Source of the DNA: Corallococcus praedator
GTDB lineage: Bacteria > Myxococcota > Myxococcia > Myxococcales > Myxococcaceae
Length of the DNA stretch: 43,246 nt
NCBI RefSeq assembly: GCF_003612125.1
Contig: NZ_RAWI01000032.1
Location: 1-43,246, forward strand
Reading direction: 5' to 3'
Below are positions 16,801 through 25,033 of this stretch, one piece after another. The notes below the pieces were generated by a model. That model saw only the letters and a list, made by a program, of their open reading frames with translations. It was not told the DNA's origin and did no database searches. Both the position numbers and the translations under genes were made by a program. The first letter of the stretch is position 1, and every line of letters begins with the position of its first letter.

Positions 16801-19800
16801 CCCCCACGACGAGGACCCTGCCGTCGTTCAGCAGCGTCGCCGTGTGCTGGTAGCGAGGCGAGGTCATGGACCCTGTCTTGCTCCAGGTGCCCGAGGCCCG
16901 GTCGTACACCTCCGCCGTCGCGAGGCTGTCGCCCCACCTGTCTCCCCCTGCGACGAGGACCTTGCCGTTGGGCAGCAGCGTTGCCGTGTGGCGGAGCCGA
17001 GGCGGGGACAGGGCACCCGAGGACCAGCCCGCGGTGGCACGCGAAGCCACCACGGGCGGCAGGTACACCTCCGCCGCGGCGAGCTTGCCGCTCTCATCGT
17101 AGCCCCCCGCGACGAGGACCCTGCCGTTGGGCAGCAGCGTCGCCGTGTGCCAGATGCGGGGAAGGACCATGGAGGTGGCAGTCCTCCAGGTGGCGGTGGC
17201 CGGGTCGTACACCTCCGCCTCCGCGAGGAGGCCGCCGCTACGGATGCCTCCCGAGACGAGGAGCTTGCCGTCGGGCAGCAGCGTCGCCGTATGGGCGGCG
17301 CGAGGCGAGGCCAGGGCGCCCGTGGCGCTCCAGGTGCCCGAGGCCGGATCGTACAGCTCCGCCGTCGCCAGGTAGCTGGTACCGCCACTTTGTCCCCCTG
17401 CGATGAGGACCTTGCCATCGGGCAGACGCGTCGCCGTGTGGTACCCACGGGGCGCGGTCATGGCGCTCGTGGTGCTCCAGGTGCCCGAGGCCGGGTCGTA
17501 CAGCTCCGCCGTCGCCTCGTAGTCGCTCGCGCCGATGCCACCGGTGACGAGGAGTTTGCCATTGGGCAGCAGCGTCGCGGTGTGGCCATAGCGGATCGAG
17601 GCCATGGCGCCCGTGGTGCTCCAGGTGCCCGAGGCCGGGTCGTACAGCTCCGCCGTCTCCAGACGTACGCCGTCGCTGACGCCTCCGGTGACGAGGAGTT
17701 TGCCATTGGGCAGCAGCGTCGCCGTATGGCCATAGCGGGTCGAGGCCATGGAGCCCGTCGTGCTCCAGGTGCCCGAGGCCGGGTTGTACAGCTCCGCCTC
17801 CGCGAGGTTGCGGCCGACGCTCTGTCCGCCCGAGACGAGCACCTTGCCGTTGGGCAGCAGCGTGGCGGCGTGGAGGAGGCGAGGCAAGGCCATGGAGCCG
17901 GTGTTGCTCCAGGAGCCCGAGGCCGCGTCGTACAGCTCCGCCGTGGCCAGGAAGCCGCCCTGGCTTCCTCCCGCGACGAGCACCTTGCCGTTGGGCAGCA
18001 GCGTCGCCGTGTGCTCGTAGCGAGGCGAGGCCATGGCGCCCGTCAAGGCCCAGCCCTCGGTGCCACAGCTGCGCAGCCCCGTCACCGGGAAGCTCCGGGT
18101 GGCGGTGAGGCCGAAGGCGTTGGTGACGGTGACGGTGATGGCAGGCGTCACTCCGTCATCGGCACAGGAGGGTGCCGTCCAGGAGGTGCTGCTCGTGGAA
18201 GCGCCATGAGTCGGAGTGCCCAGCGAGCCGGTGTTGGCGGTCCATGCGAAGGAGAGCGAGGAGCCCTCGGGGTCGCTGGCCTCCACCTCGAAGGTGAGCA
18301 CCTGGGTGGGAGACGCGGTGCCCGAGGAACTGGAGGAGGACACGATGACGGGAGGGGCGTGCTCCTCCGAGGTGGAGCAGTCCGGCAGCCCCATCACCGA
18401 AAAGCTCCAGGAGGCCGTGAGGTTGAAGGCGTTGGTGACGGTGATGGTGATGACAGGCGTCATTCCCTCATCGACACAGGAGGGGGCCGTCCAGGAGATG
18501 CCGCTGGTGGAGGCGCCATCGTCAGGTGTGCCCAGCGAGCCGGTGTTGGCCTCCCAGGAGAAGGAGAGGGCGGAGCCCTCGGGGTCACTGGCCAACACCA
18601 TGAAGGTGAGTTCCTCGTCGGGAGAAGCGGTGTCCGAGGAGCCGGAGGCGGCGAGGATGATGGGAGGGGAGTGCTCCTCCGAGGAGCCACAGACCGGCAG
18701 CCCCGTCACCGGGAAGCTCCGGGTGGCCGTGAGGTTGAAGGCGTTGGTGACGGTGACGGTGATGACGGGCGTCACCCCGTCATCGACGCAGGAGGGGGCC
18801 GTCCAGGAGGTGCTGCTCGTGGAGGCGCCGTGGGTCGGGATGCCTGGCGAGCCGGTGTTGGCCGCCCAGGAGAAGGAGAGCGCGGAGCCCTCGGGATCGC
18901 CAGCCGTCACCTGGAAGGTGAGCACCTGCCCGGGAGAGGCGGTGTTCGAGGAACTGGAGGAGGAGACGATGACGGGATTGAAGTGGTGGGTGGAGGTCTC
19001 GCGGACGCACAGGGCCACGGTGCCGGTGTTCTGCCTGCCACGTCCGTCGGAGACAGAGACCGTCAGGCCGCAGTTGTTGCAGGCGCTGGCGGGAAGCGCG
19101 GAGGGCGTAAACTGGGCGGAGCTGGAGGAGGCGTTGGCCCAGGAGCCCTCGCAGGAGGCGCTCCATGCGTAGGAGAGGCTGTCGCCATCCAGGTCCGAGG
19201 CCACGGCGGAGACGAAGGTGGTCTGCCCCACGGCCAGTTGGGTGGGGGACGCGTTGAGGGCGGTGACCTGGGGTGAGGTGTTGAGGGAGATGGAGATGAG
19301 CGCGGAGCCCTGCGCCCCGCTGTCGGTGACGTAGACGGAAAGGGAGAGGGAGGAGGCGAGGCCCTGGGAATCCGTCACGGTGAAGGTGAGCGTCTGGAGG
19401 CCGGTGGAGGCAGGCGCCGTCCAGGAGGTGGAGGCCGAGGTGGCCGAGGAGAAGGCGCCCGCGGTGGAGGACCAGGCGAAAGAGAAGGTGTCGCCTGGGT
19501 TGGGGTCGTGCGCGGCGGCGACGAGGGAAAGCGAGCCGCCCGCGGTGACGGAGGTGGAAGAGGCCACCAGGGAGTCAATGAGCGGAGCCTCGTTGAGGAA
19601 GGGAGGCGGCGCGTTGACCTGCTGGAGGGTGATGACGACGAGGGCCGTCTGGTTGGCGACGATGGAGACGCCGGAGGCGGAGCCCTGGAAGAGCAGGGTG
19701 CCCGAGGTGTCGAAGGCCTGGGCGAGGAAGGAGCGGTTGGAGCCCGCGGGGATGTTGCCGAGCACGCCGCCCCACGCGCCGTCGGTAGAGGCGAGGTCCA

Positions 19801-19981
19801 CGGAGACGGAGGGGAAATCCGCGGCGCTGGCGGTGACGGAGATGCGGGTGACGGAGGCGGCGAGCGCCTGGGGCACGGAGACGGAAAGCTGGGAGGCGCC
19901 GGTACCGGAGGAAGAGGCGGAGCAGCCCGCGAGCAATGCCAGCACGAGTGCCAGCCCCAGGCGGGTGGATGTCTTTGTCAT
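13871..19981 (-). CDS. Giant 28-blade kelch-repeat lipoprotein (2036 aa)
   Basis: A predicted surface lipoprotein (MTKTSTRLGL..., lipobox LAGC, Cys20). The order of parts is: N-terminal GTLLFQGSASGVSI domain; PKD/Ig-like domain (NEAPLIDSLVAS); second Ig-like domain (SLNTSPQVTALNA, with CNNCGLTVSVSDGRG); three tandem copies of a 104-residue Ig-like domain (PVIVSSSSSSNTAS, PPIILAASGSSDTA, PPVIVSSSSSSGTA); then kelch blades from about residue 640 to the end. I count 28 complete blades with the core HTATLLPxGxVLVxGG and a decayed 29th (ATLLPDNKLLRRYQ). Linker-type interruptions follow blades 7 (VASRATAGWSSGAL), 21 (TPGTASNTVGWAS) and 28 (SSGFAGGVST), and blade 14 is shortened. This pattern fits four seven-bladed propellers in a row. 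The start lies 39 bases after the upstream kelch gene's stop, so the two are probably co-transcribed. Ligand unknown. Confidence 0.9.
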   Translation of the reverse strand: MTKTSTRLGLALVLALLAGCSASSSGTGASQLSVSVPQALAASVTRISVTASAADFPSVSVDLASTDGAWGGVLGNIPAGSNRSFLAQAFDTSGTLLFQGSASGVSIVANQTALVVITLQQVNAPPPFLNEAPLIDSLVASSTSVTAGGSLSLVAAAHDPNPGDTFSFAWSSTAGAFSSATSASTSWTAPASTGLQTLTFTVTDSQGLASSLSLSVYVTDSGAQGSALISISLNTSPQVTALNASPTQLAVGQTTFVSAVASDLDGDSLSYAWSASCEGSWANASSSSAQFTPSALPASACNNCGLTVSVSDGRGRQNTGTVALCVRETSTHHFNPVIVSSSSSSNTASPGQVLTFQVTAGDPEGSALSFSWAANTGSPGIPTHGASTSSTSWTAPSCVDDGVTPVITVTVTNAFNLTATRSFPVTGLPVCGSSEEHSPPIILAASGSSDTASPDEELTFMVLASDPEGSALSFSWEANTGSLGTPDDGASTSGISWTAPSCVDEGMTPVITITVTNAFNLTASWSFSVMGLPDCSTSEEHAPPVIVSSSSSSGTASPTQVLTFEVEASDPEGSSLSFAWTANTGSLGTPTHGASTSSTSWTAPSCADDGVTPAITVTVTNAFGLTATRSFPVTGLRSCGTEGWALTGAMASPRYEHTATLLPNGKVLVAGGSQGGFLATAELYDAASGSWSNTGSMALPRLLHAATLLPNGKVLVSGGQSVGRNLAEAELYNPASGTWSTTGSMASTRYGHTATLLPNGKLLVTGGVSDGVRLETAELYDPASGTWSTTGAMASIRYGHTATLLPNGKLLVTGGIGASDYEATAELYDPASGTWSTTSAMTAPRGYHTATRLPDGKVLIAGGQSGGTSYLATAELYDPASGTWSATGALASPRAAHTATLLPDGKLLVSGGIRSGGLLAEAEVYDPATATWRTATSMVLPRIWHTATLLPNGRVLVAGGYDESGKLAAAEVYLPPVVASRATAGWSSGALSPPRLRHTATLLPNGKVLVAGGDRWGDSLATAEVYDRASGTWSKTGSMTSPRYQHTATLLNDGRVLVVGGRGESTPLETAELYDPASGTWSTTGSMAVFRDRHTATLLPNGRVLVTGGNHESGPMAEEYDPASGTWSATDSMTSRRTDHTATLLPDGTVLVAGGDDNSWGNRLETAEVYDPASGTWSATGFMASPRSLHTATLLPDGRVLVAGGTGWDSGLAEVYDPATGTWSETGSLAWPRSLHTATLLPDGRVLVTGGPYGDGDALAEAEVYDPASGTWSETGSMASRRYSHTATLLPNGRVIVVGLGAAELYDPASGTWNMPGSMVSPRSEHTATLLLNGKVLVAGGHNDDSGLLETAEVYDPASKSWRATGAMASSRSGHTATLLPNGKVLVAGGAGWEGGLAEVYDPTSGTWSATGSMTWSRLRHTATLLPDGRVLVSGGTGSEGGPSEVYDPASGTWSTTDSMSSPRESHTATLLPDGRVLVAGGWSNDGALATAEVYDPSSDTWSATVSMASPRSWHTATLLPNGKVLVSGGTGWEGGLAEVYDPASGTWSATGAMASPHDGHTATLLNDGTVLIAGGYGENAPLAEAEVYDPASGTWSRTDSMSSPREGHTATRLPNGTVLAAGGYDNSRTLATAEVYTPGTASNTVGWASTGAMASSRIHHSATLLNNGKLLVAGGVNESEFPATAELYEPASGTWSAAASMASPRAGHTATLLNNGKLLVSGGYDESGLLAEAELYAPDADTWNPMGAMVSPRQDHTATLLPDGKVLVVGGYGESTLLAETEVYAPDAGTWSAAASMASPRLRHTATRLPDGRVLVSGGANDSGSLATVEVYEPDAGTWSVTGTMASPRSSHTATRLPDGRILVAGGEGDSGLLETAEVYDPASGTWSSTGPMASPRASHTATLLPNGKVLVSGGYSESGYLAESEMYDPASGTWNATGVMASPRLLHTATLLPSGQILVSGGYDGRYLAAAELCTPGDSSGFAGGVSTGSLAPRRSIDPATLLPDNKLLRRYQPPGNGGGAATRWPGPRLERRR
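13950..18050 (-). repeat. Kelch-blade tandem repeat array, about 145-base period
   Basis: Twenty-eight full blade units plus one decayed unit encode the propellers of the giant lipoprotein. The core cgtcgccgtgtgg-like segment recurs every 130-155 bases. Units 1, 8, 15, 22 and 29 begin near 18020, 16995, 16010, 15005 and 13980, so each group of seven spans about 1.0 kb. Such an array is prone to slippage and assembly collapse. Confidence 0.85.
18060..18995 (-). repeat. Three tandem 312-base units encoding Ig-like domains
   Basis: The segment beginning (plus strand) tcaccg(g/a)(g/a)aagctcc occurs at 18081, 18393 and 18705, exactly 312 bases apart each time, and encodes three copies of a 104-residue Ig-like domain. 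The paralogous genes have only one such unit, so the triplication is specific to this gene. Confidence 0.85.
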
Positions 19982-20020
19982 GAGGCAGACCTCGTGGAGG
20001 AGGGAAGGAAGCAGCGGGGC

Positions 20021-22339
20021 TCAGGGTGCATAGAGGTCCGCCGTCGAGAGAGGCGTGCTCCCGCGGACGCCCCCTGAGACGAGGAGCTTGCCGTTGGGGA
20101 GCAGGGTCGCCGTGTGGTTCGCGCGAGGTGAGGTCATCGAACCCGACGCGCTCCAGGTGCCCGAGGCCGGGAGGTAGACCTCCGTTGTTGCCAGGGAGGA
20201 GCTACCGCTGCGTCCCCCCGAGACGAGGACCCTGCCGTTGTTCAGCACCAGCGCTGCCGCATGGCTGGAGCGAGGCGAGGCCATGGGACCCGTCGCGCTC
20301 CAGGTGCCCGTGGCCGGGTCGTACAGCTCCGCGGTCGCCAGCGAGGTGCTCGTGTTGCTTCCCCCCGCGACGAGCACCTTGCCGTTGGTCAGCAGAGCCG
20401 CCGCATGGCTGGCGCGGATCGAGGCCATGGCGCCGGTCGTCGTGCTCCAGGTGCCCGAGGCCGGGTCGTACAGCTCCGCGGTCGCCAGGAAGCTGGTGCC
20501 TCGGCCCCCCGCGACGAGGACCCTGCCGTCGGGCAGCAGTGTCGCCGTGTGGTACCCACGGGGCGAAGCCATGGAGCCTGTCGTGCTCCAGGTGCCCGAG
20601 GCCGGGTCGTACAGCTCCGCCGTCCCCAGGTAGGCGCTCGCACTGTTGAAGCCGCCCGCGACGAGCACCTTGCCGTTGAGCAGCCGCGTCGCCGTGTGGA
20701 GATAGCGGGGGGCGCGCATGGCGCCCGTCGCGCTCCAGGTGCCCGAGCCCGGGGTGTACAGCTCCGCCGCCGCGAGGTAGCCGCTCCCACTGTTGTAGCC
20801 CCCCGCGACGAGCACGGTGCCGTTCTGCAGTCGCGTGGCCGTGTGGAGGTAGCGAGCGGAGCGCATGACGCCGGCGGAGCTCCAGGTGCCCGCGGTCGCG
20901 GTGTACAGCTCGGCCGTCGCGAGGGCGGTGGTGTTCTGTCCCCCCGCGGCGAGCACCTGATCATTGAGCAGCAGCGTCGCCGTGGAGTCCCTGCGAGCCG
21001 CGGCCATGGCGTCCGTCGGCACCCACTCCGAGAGGATGCAGGTGGGCAGCCCCATCACCGTGAAGCTGCTCGTGGCCGTCAGGTTGAAGGCATTGGTGAC
21101 GGTGGCGGTGATGATGGGGGTCGTGTCTCCACCGACGCAGGAGGGGGCCGTCCAGGTCGTGCGGCTCTGGGAGGCGGTGTTGGCCGGAGTGCCCAGCGAG
21201 CCCGTGTTCGCGGCCCAGGAGAAGGAGAGCGCGGAGCCCTCGGGGTCGCTGGCCGCCACCTCGTAGGTGAGCACCTGCGCCGCGGAGATGTGCTCCCACG
21301 GGAGGGTGGAGCTGTAGGAGCGGAGGATGAAGGGATTGAAGTGGTGGGGCTCGGGAGTCGTGCCGACACACAGGGACAGGGTGCCGGTGCTCTGCCCGCC
21401 GCGCCCATCGGACACCGCGACGGTGAGCTCGCAGTTGTTGCAATTGCCGGCGGGGAGCGCGGAGGGAATGAACCGGGCGGCTCTTGAGGAGGCATTGGCC
21501 CAGGAGCCCTCGCAGGAGGCGCTCCAGGCGTAGGAAAGGCTGTCGCCCTCCAGGTCCGAGGCCGAAACGGAGACAGCGGTGCTCTGCCCCACGGCCAGCC
21601 GCGCGGGTGTGGCACCGAGGGAGTCCACCCGGGGCGCGCTGTTGAAGGAGAGGGTGACCTGTGCCGAGCCCTCCTCATCGCCAGCGAGGACGGTGACGTC
21701 CAGGGAGGCGCTGGCGGAGAGGCCGCCGGAGTCCGTCACGGTGAGCGTCAGGGTCTGCGTGCCGGGGTCGTTGGAGGCGGCCCACGCGGTGGAGCTGGCG
21801 GAGGCCGAGGAGAAGGCGCCCGAGGAGGAGGACCACGCATAGGAGAGGGGCTCGTCCGGGTGGAGCCCATGGGCTGAGACCGCCAGGGAGAGGGCATTGC
21901 CCACGCGCACGGAGGTGGAGGAGGCGACCAGGGCGTCAATGACCGGAGGCTCATTCAGGGAGGCCGGGGGTGCGTTGGGCTCCTGGAGGGTGATGCCGAT
22001 GAAGGAGGACTGCCCGGCGGAGATGGAGACGCCGGAGGCGGAGCCCTGGAAGAGCAGGGCGCCCGAAGCGTCGAAGGCCTGGGCGAGGAAGGAGCGATGC
22101 GAGCCCACGGGGATATCGCCGAGCCGGCCGCTCTGGACGCTGGAGGCGGGAGCGAGGTCCACGGACGCCGAAGGGATGTCCGCGCCGCTGGCGGTGACGG
22201 AGACGCGGGCGATGGCGGAAGTGCCAGCGTGGGGAAGGAAGACGGCGAGCCGGGCCGCGCCGGTGTCGGAAGCGGCGGAGCAGCCCGTGAGCAGCGCCAG
22301 AGCGAGCGCCAACAGAAGTCGAGGAGAGGCGTTCTTCAT
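20021..22339 (-). CDS. Seven-blade kelch-repeat lipoprotein
   Basis: A 772-residue predicted lipoprotein. The start at 22339 (MKNASPRLLL) is chosen because it gives a proper signal with lipobox LTGC (Cys20); upstream codons read through the terminator of the preceding gene. The modules are the N-terminal GALLFQGSASGVSI domain, three Ig-like domains (NEPPVIDALVAS; SFNSAPRVDSLGA with CNNCELTVAVSDGRGG; HHFNPFILRSYSS to FTVMGLPTC), then kelch blades. There are exactly seven blades, from STATLLLNDQVLAAGG to HTATLLPNGKLLVSGG. The protein ends with STADLYAP inside the closing strand and has no decayed extra blade. It differs more from the other two kelch genes than they do from each other. It lies directly behind the RCC1 gene's terminator and 39 bases ahead of the giant kelch gene. 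Confidence 0.88.
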   Translation of the reverse strand: MKNASPRLLLALALALLTGCSAASDTGAARLAVFLPHAGTSAIARVSVTASGADIPSASVDLAPASSVQSGRLGDIPVGSHRSFLAQAFDASGALLFQGSASGVSISAGQSSFIGITLQEPNAPPASLNEPPVIDALVASSTSVRVGNALSLAVSAHGLHPDEPLSYAWSSSSGAFSSASASSTAWAASNDPGTQTLTLTVTDSGGLSASASLDVTVLAGDEEGSAQVTLSFNSAPRVDSLGATPARLAVGQSTAVSVSASDLEGDSLSYAWSASCEGSWANASSRAARFIPSALPAGNCNNCELTVAVSDGRGGQSTGTLSLCVGTTPEPHHFNPFILRSYSSTLPWEHISAAQVLTYEVAASDPEGSALSFSWAANTGSLGTPANTASQSRTTWTAPSCVGGDTTPIITATVTNAFNLTATSSFTVMGLPTCILSEWVPTDAMAAARRDSTATLLLNDQVLAAGGQNTTALATAELYTATAGTWSSAGVMRSARYLHTATRLQNGTVLVAGGYNSGSGYLAAAELYTPGSGTWSATGAMRAPRYLHTATRLLNGKVLVAGGFNSASAYLGTAELYDPASGTWSTTGSMASPRGYHTATLLPDGRVLVAGGRGTSFLATAELYDPASGTWSTTTGAMASIRASHAAALLTNGKVLVAGGSNTSTSLATAELYDPATGTWSATGPMASPRSSHAAALVLNNGRVLVSGGRSGSSSLATTEVYLPASGTWSASGSMTSPRANHTATLLPNGKLLVSGGVRGSTPLSTADLYAP

Positions 22340-22360
22340 GGAGGTCACCTGCCTGGGCAC

Positions 22361-22396
22361 GAAAAAGGGGCGAGGGCCCACGAGAGCCCTCGCCCT
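22361..22396 (-). terminator. Rho-independent terminator of the RCC1 lipoprotein gene
   Basis: Read on the minus strand, a 10-base GC-rich stem (22395-22386 with 22377-22368) around an 8-base loop is followed by TTTTT at 22366-22362. It sits 21 bases after the RCC1 stop and just before the next kelch gene, so that gene probably needs read-through or its own promoter. Confidence 0.85.
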
Positions 22397-22416
22397 GAAG
22401 CCATGGGGAGCGGGAG

Positions 22417-24768
22417 CTACGGCGCGAGGACCTGGATGTCGCCCGCGGAGGAGGGCAACTCGTTGTCGCCGATGTCCAGGACGTTGCCGTAGCCGAGCTG
22501 GCCGAAGGCGTTGTCACCCCAGCAGCGGGCGGCCCCCGTGCTCAGAAGGGCGCAGGTGTGACTGGCGCCCGTCGTCACCTGGAAGGCGGTGGAGCCGTCC
22601 AGGTCCACGCCGGAGGCGGGAGGCGCGAGCAGCGTCGCGGCGCTGCCGTAGCCGAGCCGGCCGCTGGCGCCGCTGCCCCAGCACTTGAGGTCGCCGGTGC
22701 TCAGCAGGGCGCAGGTGTGCTGCTTGCCCGCGGAGACCTGGAGCACCTGGCCGCCCATCACCACATCGCCGGTCGGCGCGCGGAGGGTGTTGGTGTTGCC
22801 GTAGCCCAGCTGGCCAAAGCCGTTGTAGCCCCAGCAACGCACGTTGCCGGTGTTGAGCAGGGCGCAGGTGTGGTTCTCGCCGGCCGTCAGCTGCATGACG
22901 GGGCCGCCCACCGCCACGCTCCCGGCCACCGAGGGGTGCTCGTTGTTGCCCACCGTCTCGGTGTCGCCGTAGCCCAGCTGGCCATGGCCGTTGTAGCCCC
23001 AGCAGCGCACGTCGCCGGTGTCCAGCAGGGCGCAGGTGTGATGGCCACCGGCGACGATGTTCTTCACCGCGCCGCCCACCTCCACGTCGCTGCCCTGCTC
23101 GGAAACCTGCTCGTCGTCGCCGACGTCCTGGGTGTCGCCCCGGCCGAGCTGGCCGTAGTTGTTGCGGCCCCAGCAGCGCACCTTGCCGGTATTCATCAGG
23201 GCACAGGTGTGCTCGTAACCGGCGGCGAGCTTCACCGCGATGCCGCCCAGGTTGACGTAGCCATAGCTGGCGATGGCCTCGCCATCCCCCACGTGCTCGG
23301 TGGTGTTGTAGCCGAGCTGGCCATGGGTGTTCTGGCCCCAGCAGCGCACCAGTCCGGTGTCCAGCAGGGCGCAGGTATGGTTTCCGCCGAGGGCGAGCCT
23401 GGCTCCCACGCCCACCAGCGCCACATCCCCCGCGGTGTAGGGCTGCTCGTTGTCGCCGACGGTGAAGGTGTTGCCGTAGCCCAGCTGGCCGAGGGTGTTG
23501 CGCCCCCAGCAGCGCAGGGCGCCGCTGTTGAAGAGAACGCAGGTGTGGGACTCGCCGGCGCGGATGGAGTTGATGCCGGTCAGCCCGCCCTCGACGGTGG
23601 GGTTGTCGGGGAACTGGTTGGGGGTGAGCGGGTAGCGCAGCGTGGTCTTGCCGCCATCGCCATCGGTGACTTCGAGCGTGATGATGCCCTGCACGGCGGT
23701 GGTGTAGTCGCGCAGGGTGGCGGGGTTGGTGGCGCCGGAGAAGCTCGGCAGCGGGTCGAAGCTGGTGCCGGAGGCGGGCGCGAAGCTCCAGGCGTACTGG
23801 AGCGAAGACGCGGCTTCATTGTCGGCCACGGAGGCCTGGAAGATGACGTTTCCGGTGCCGAGCACACGGCTCGAATTCAGCGTGTTGATGACCGGGTTGA
23901 AGAGCACCTGGATGCCCGTGTCGATCACACCATCGGTGGTGCCGGGCGGCTTGACCCGGGTCTTGAAGGTGGTGGAGACGGAGTGGCCTGCCTCGTTGGT
24001 GACCTTCACCGTGTGCTCGAACTCCGTGTTGGAGGAGACGGTGGGCGGAGCGTACTGGCTGACGAAGGTGCCCACCGTGGCCGCCAGGGAGATGGAGCCC
24101 GTCGGTGGATAGAAGGTCCCGCTTCCCCCCGCCGAGATGATTTCGTAGTCGAGGTTCTCTCCGGTGTTGGCCTCCACGGTGAAGGACACATTGCCGCTCT
24201 GGTCGGAGCCGAAGGCGGAGGGGACGGAGATCTTCCGGATGCGCGGGATGGAGATGGCGCGACCGTCATTGGCGGCGGTCAGGACGATGATGATGGACTG
24301 TCCGCCGATGGCGAGGGTCTGCTCGGTGGTGCCGTGGAAGAGCAGGGTGCCGGAGGCGTTGAGGGCCCTGGCGGAGAAGACGAGCGTCTTGTCCCTGGGG
24401 AGGAAGGGCAGCGTGCCGTTCCACTCGCCAGCCTCGTTGCGAAGGTCGAAGTTGACGTAGAGCGGGCTGTTGGTGGCCTTGTCCTTCACGTCGATGCGCA
24501 GGGTGCTCACATCCGTGAAGGAGAAGACCTGGGAGGCGCGCGGGGAGAAGGCGGAGCGCGAGCCACCCCTGGAGGCGCCGGAGGCGTCGTAGAAATCCGA
24601 GGCCTTGATGGAGAAGGAGGCGGTGGCGGAGTCCTCCTGCTCCTGCTGCTGAGGGGTGGAGGGCTGGGTGCTGCAGCCGGTGATGCCGAAGGTGAGGGCC
24701 GACAGGACGACGGCCGCCTTCCGCAGCGTCCGCCACGTGCGCGGGAAACCAACAGATGAAACTGACAT
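22417..24768 (-). CDS. RCC1-repeat (seven-bladed propeller) lipoprotein
   Basis: A 783-residue predicted lipoprotein (lipobox ITGC, Cys32) with AAGGAG upstream of its ATG. The N-terminal half contains a domain with GTLLFHGTTEQTLAIGG, analogous to that of the kelch lipoproteins. Ig-like stretches follow around residues 190-400. The C-terminal half has seven RCC1/alpha-tubulin-suppressor repeats built on HTCALLxTGxVRCWGxNxxGQLGYG. Each has a conserved Cys in HTC and another in RCWG, spaced to form disulfides outside the cytoplasm. Seven repeats make one closed propeller. Eukaryotic RCC1 is a Ran exchange factor; that activity is not implied here, and a binding or scaffold role on the cell surface is more likely. 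The gene heads the minus-strand lipoprotein cluster and carries shared promoter copy D with a leader of about 185 bases. Confidence 0.9.
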   Translation of the reverse strand: MSVSSVGFPRTWRTLRKAAVVLSALTFGITGCSTQPSTPQQQEQEDSATASFSIKASDFYDASGASRGGSRSAFSPRASQVFSFTDVSTLRIDVKDKATNSPLYVNFDLRNEAGEWNGTLPFLPRDKTLVFSARALNASGTLLFHGTTEQTLAIGGQSIIIVLTAANDGRAISIPRIRKISVPSAFGSDQSGNVSFTVEANTGENLDYEIISAGGSGTFYPPTGSISLAATVGTFVSQYAPPTVSSNTEFEHTVKVTNEAGHSVSTTFKTRVKPPGTTDGVIDTGIQVLFNPVINTLNSSRVLGTGNVIFQASVADNEAASSLQYAWSFAPASGTSFDPLPSFSGATNPATLRDYTTAVQGIITLEVTDGDGGKTTLRYPLTPNQFPDNPTVEGGLTGINSIRAGESHTCVLFNSGALRCWGRNTLGQLGYGNTFTVGDNEQPYTAGDVALVGVGARLALGGNHTCALLDTGLVRCWGQNTHGQLGYNTTEHVGDGEAIASYGYVNLGGIAVKLAAGYEHTCALMNTGKVRCWGRNNYGQLGRGDTQDVGDDEQVSEQGSDVEVGGAVKNIVAGGHHTCALLDTGDVRCWGYNGHGQLGYGDTETVGNNEHPSVAGSVAVGGPVMQLTAGENHTCALLNTGNVRCWGYNGFGQLGYGNTNTLRAPTGDVVMGGQVLQVSAGKQHTCALLSTGDLKCWGSGASGRLGYGSAATLLAPPASGVDLDGSTAFQVTTGASHTCALLSTGAARCWGDNAFGQLGYGNVLDIGDNELPSSAGDIQVLAP

Positions 24769-24869
24769 GCAAGTGCTCCTTCAGGACGCACGTCTTCCAA
24801 GCCGCGCCACGCAGCTCTTCTGGCGTCACGTCGCGAGTGACATGGGGCTGCGCGGATGAAGCTCGGTCA

Positions 24870-24892
24870 CGCGGAGCCGTAGCGGCTCCGCG
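24870..24892 (-). promoter_or_regulatory. Hairpin in the 5' leader of the RCC1 gene
   Basis: A perfect 10-base stem (24870-24879 with 24883-24892) with a 3-base loop lies between promoter copy D and the RCC1 start. A 15-base near-perfect palindrome, cgaaccc-c-gggttcg (24904-24918), lies just upstream. No T-run follows the hairpin. It could control translation or transcript stability; nothing in the sequence proves this. Confidence 0.45.
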
Positions 24893-24957
24893 CCTCGGTC
24901 AGACGAACCCCGGGTTCGCTTTCATGGGACCGAGAAAATTCCCCCACCCATGTGAAT

Positions 24958-24993
24958 GAGCCAACACATCTGAAAATGATGCAGGGATTTTCG
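24958..24993 (-). promoter_or_regulatory. Shared promoter element, copy D (RCC1 lipoprotein)
   Basis: On the minus strand TGCAT (24983-24979) is followed after 16 bases by GGCTC (24962-24958), then by ATTCA. Copy C has the same GGCTCATT. The start codon is 190 bases downstream. Promoter function is inferred from the six-fold recurrence. Confidence 0.6.
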
Positions 24994-25033
24994 GGGGGCG
25001 CCGCGGCACCCGCACCGACTCCCGCCTCCCTGT

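Noticed and set aside
13950-18050. CRISPR-like regular spacing in the kelch array
   Set aside because: The repeat is translated, about 145 bases long and diverged throughout; there is no short identical repeat with unique spacers.
16274-19276. Open frame of about 1000 codons on the plus strand opposite the giant kelch gene
   Set aside because: It is the antisense of a GC-rich repeat array, is composed of Arg/Gly/Ala repeats, and has no domain, start context or ribosome site.
22558-24759. 733-codon open frame opposite the RCC1 gene
   Set aside because: Low-complexity Ala/Gly/Val text that mirrors the RCC1 repeats; the minus-strand gene has clear domains, ribosome site and terminator.
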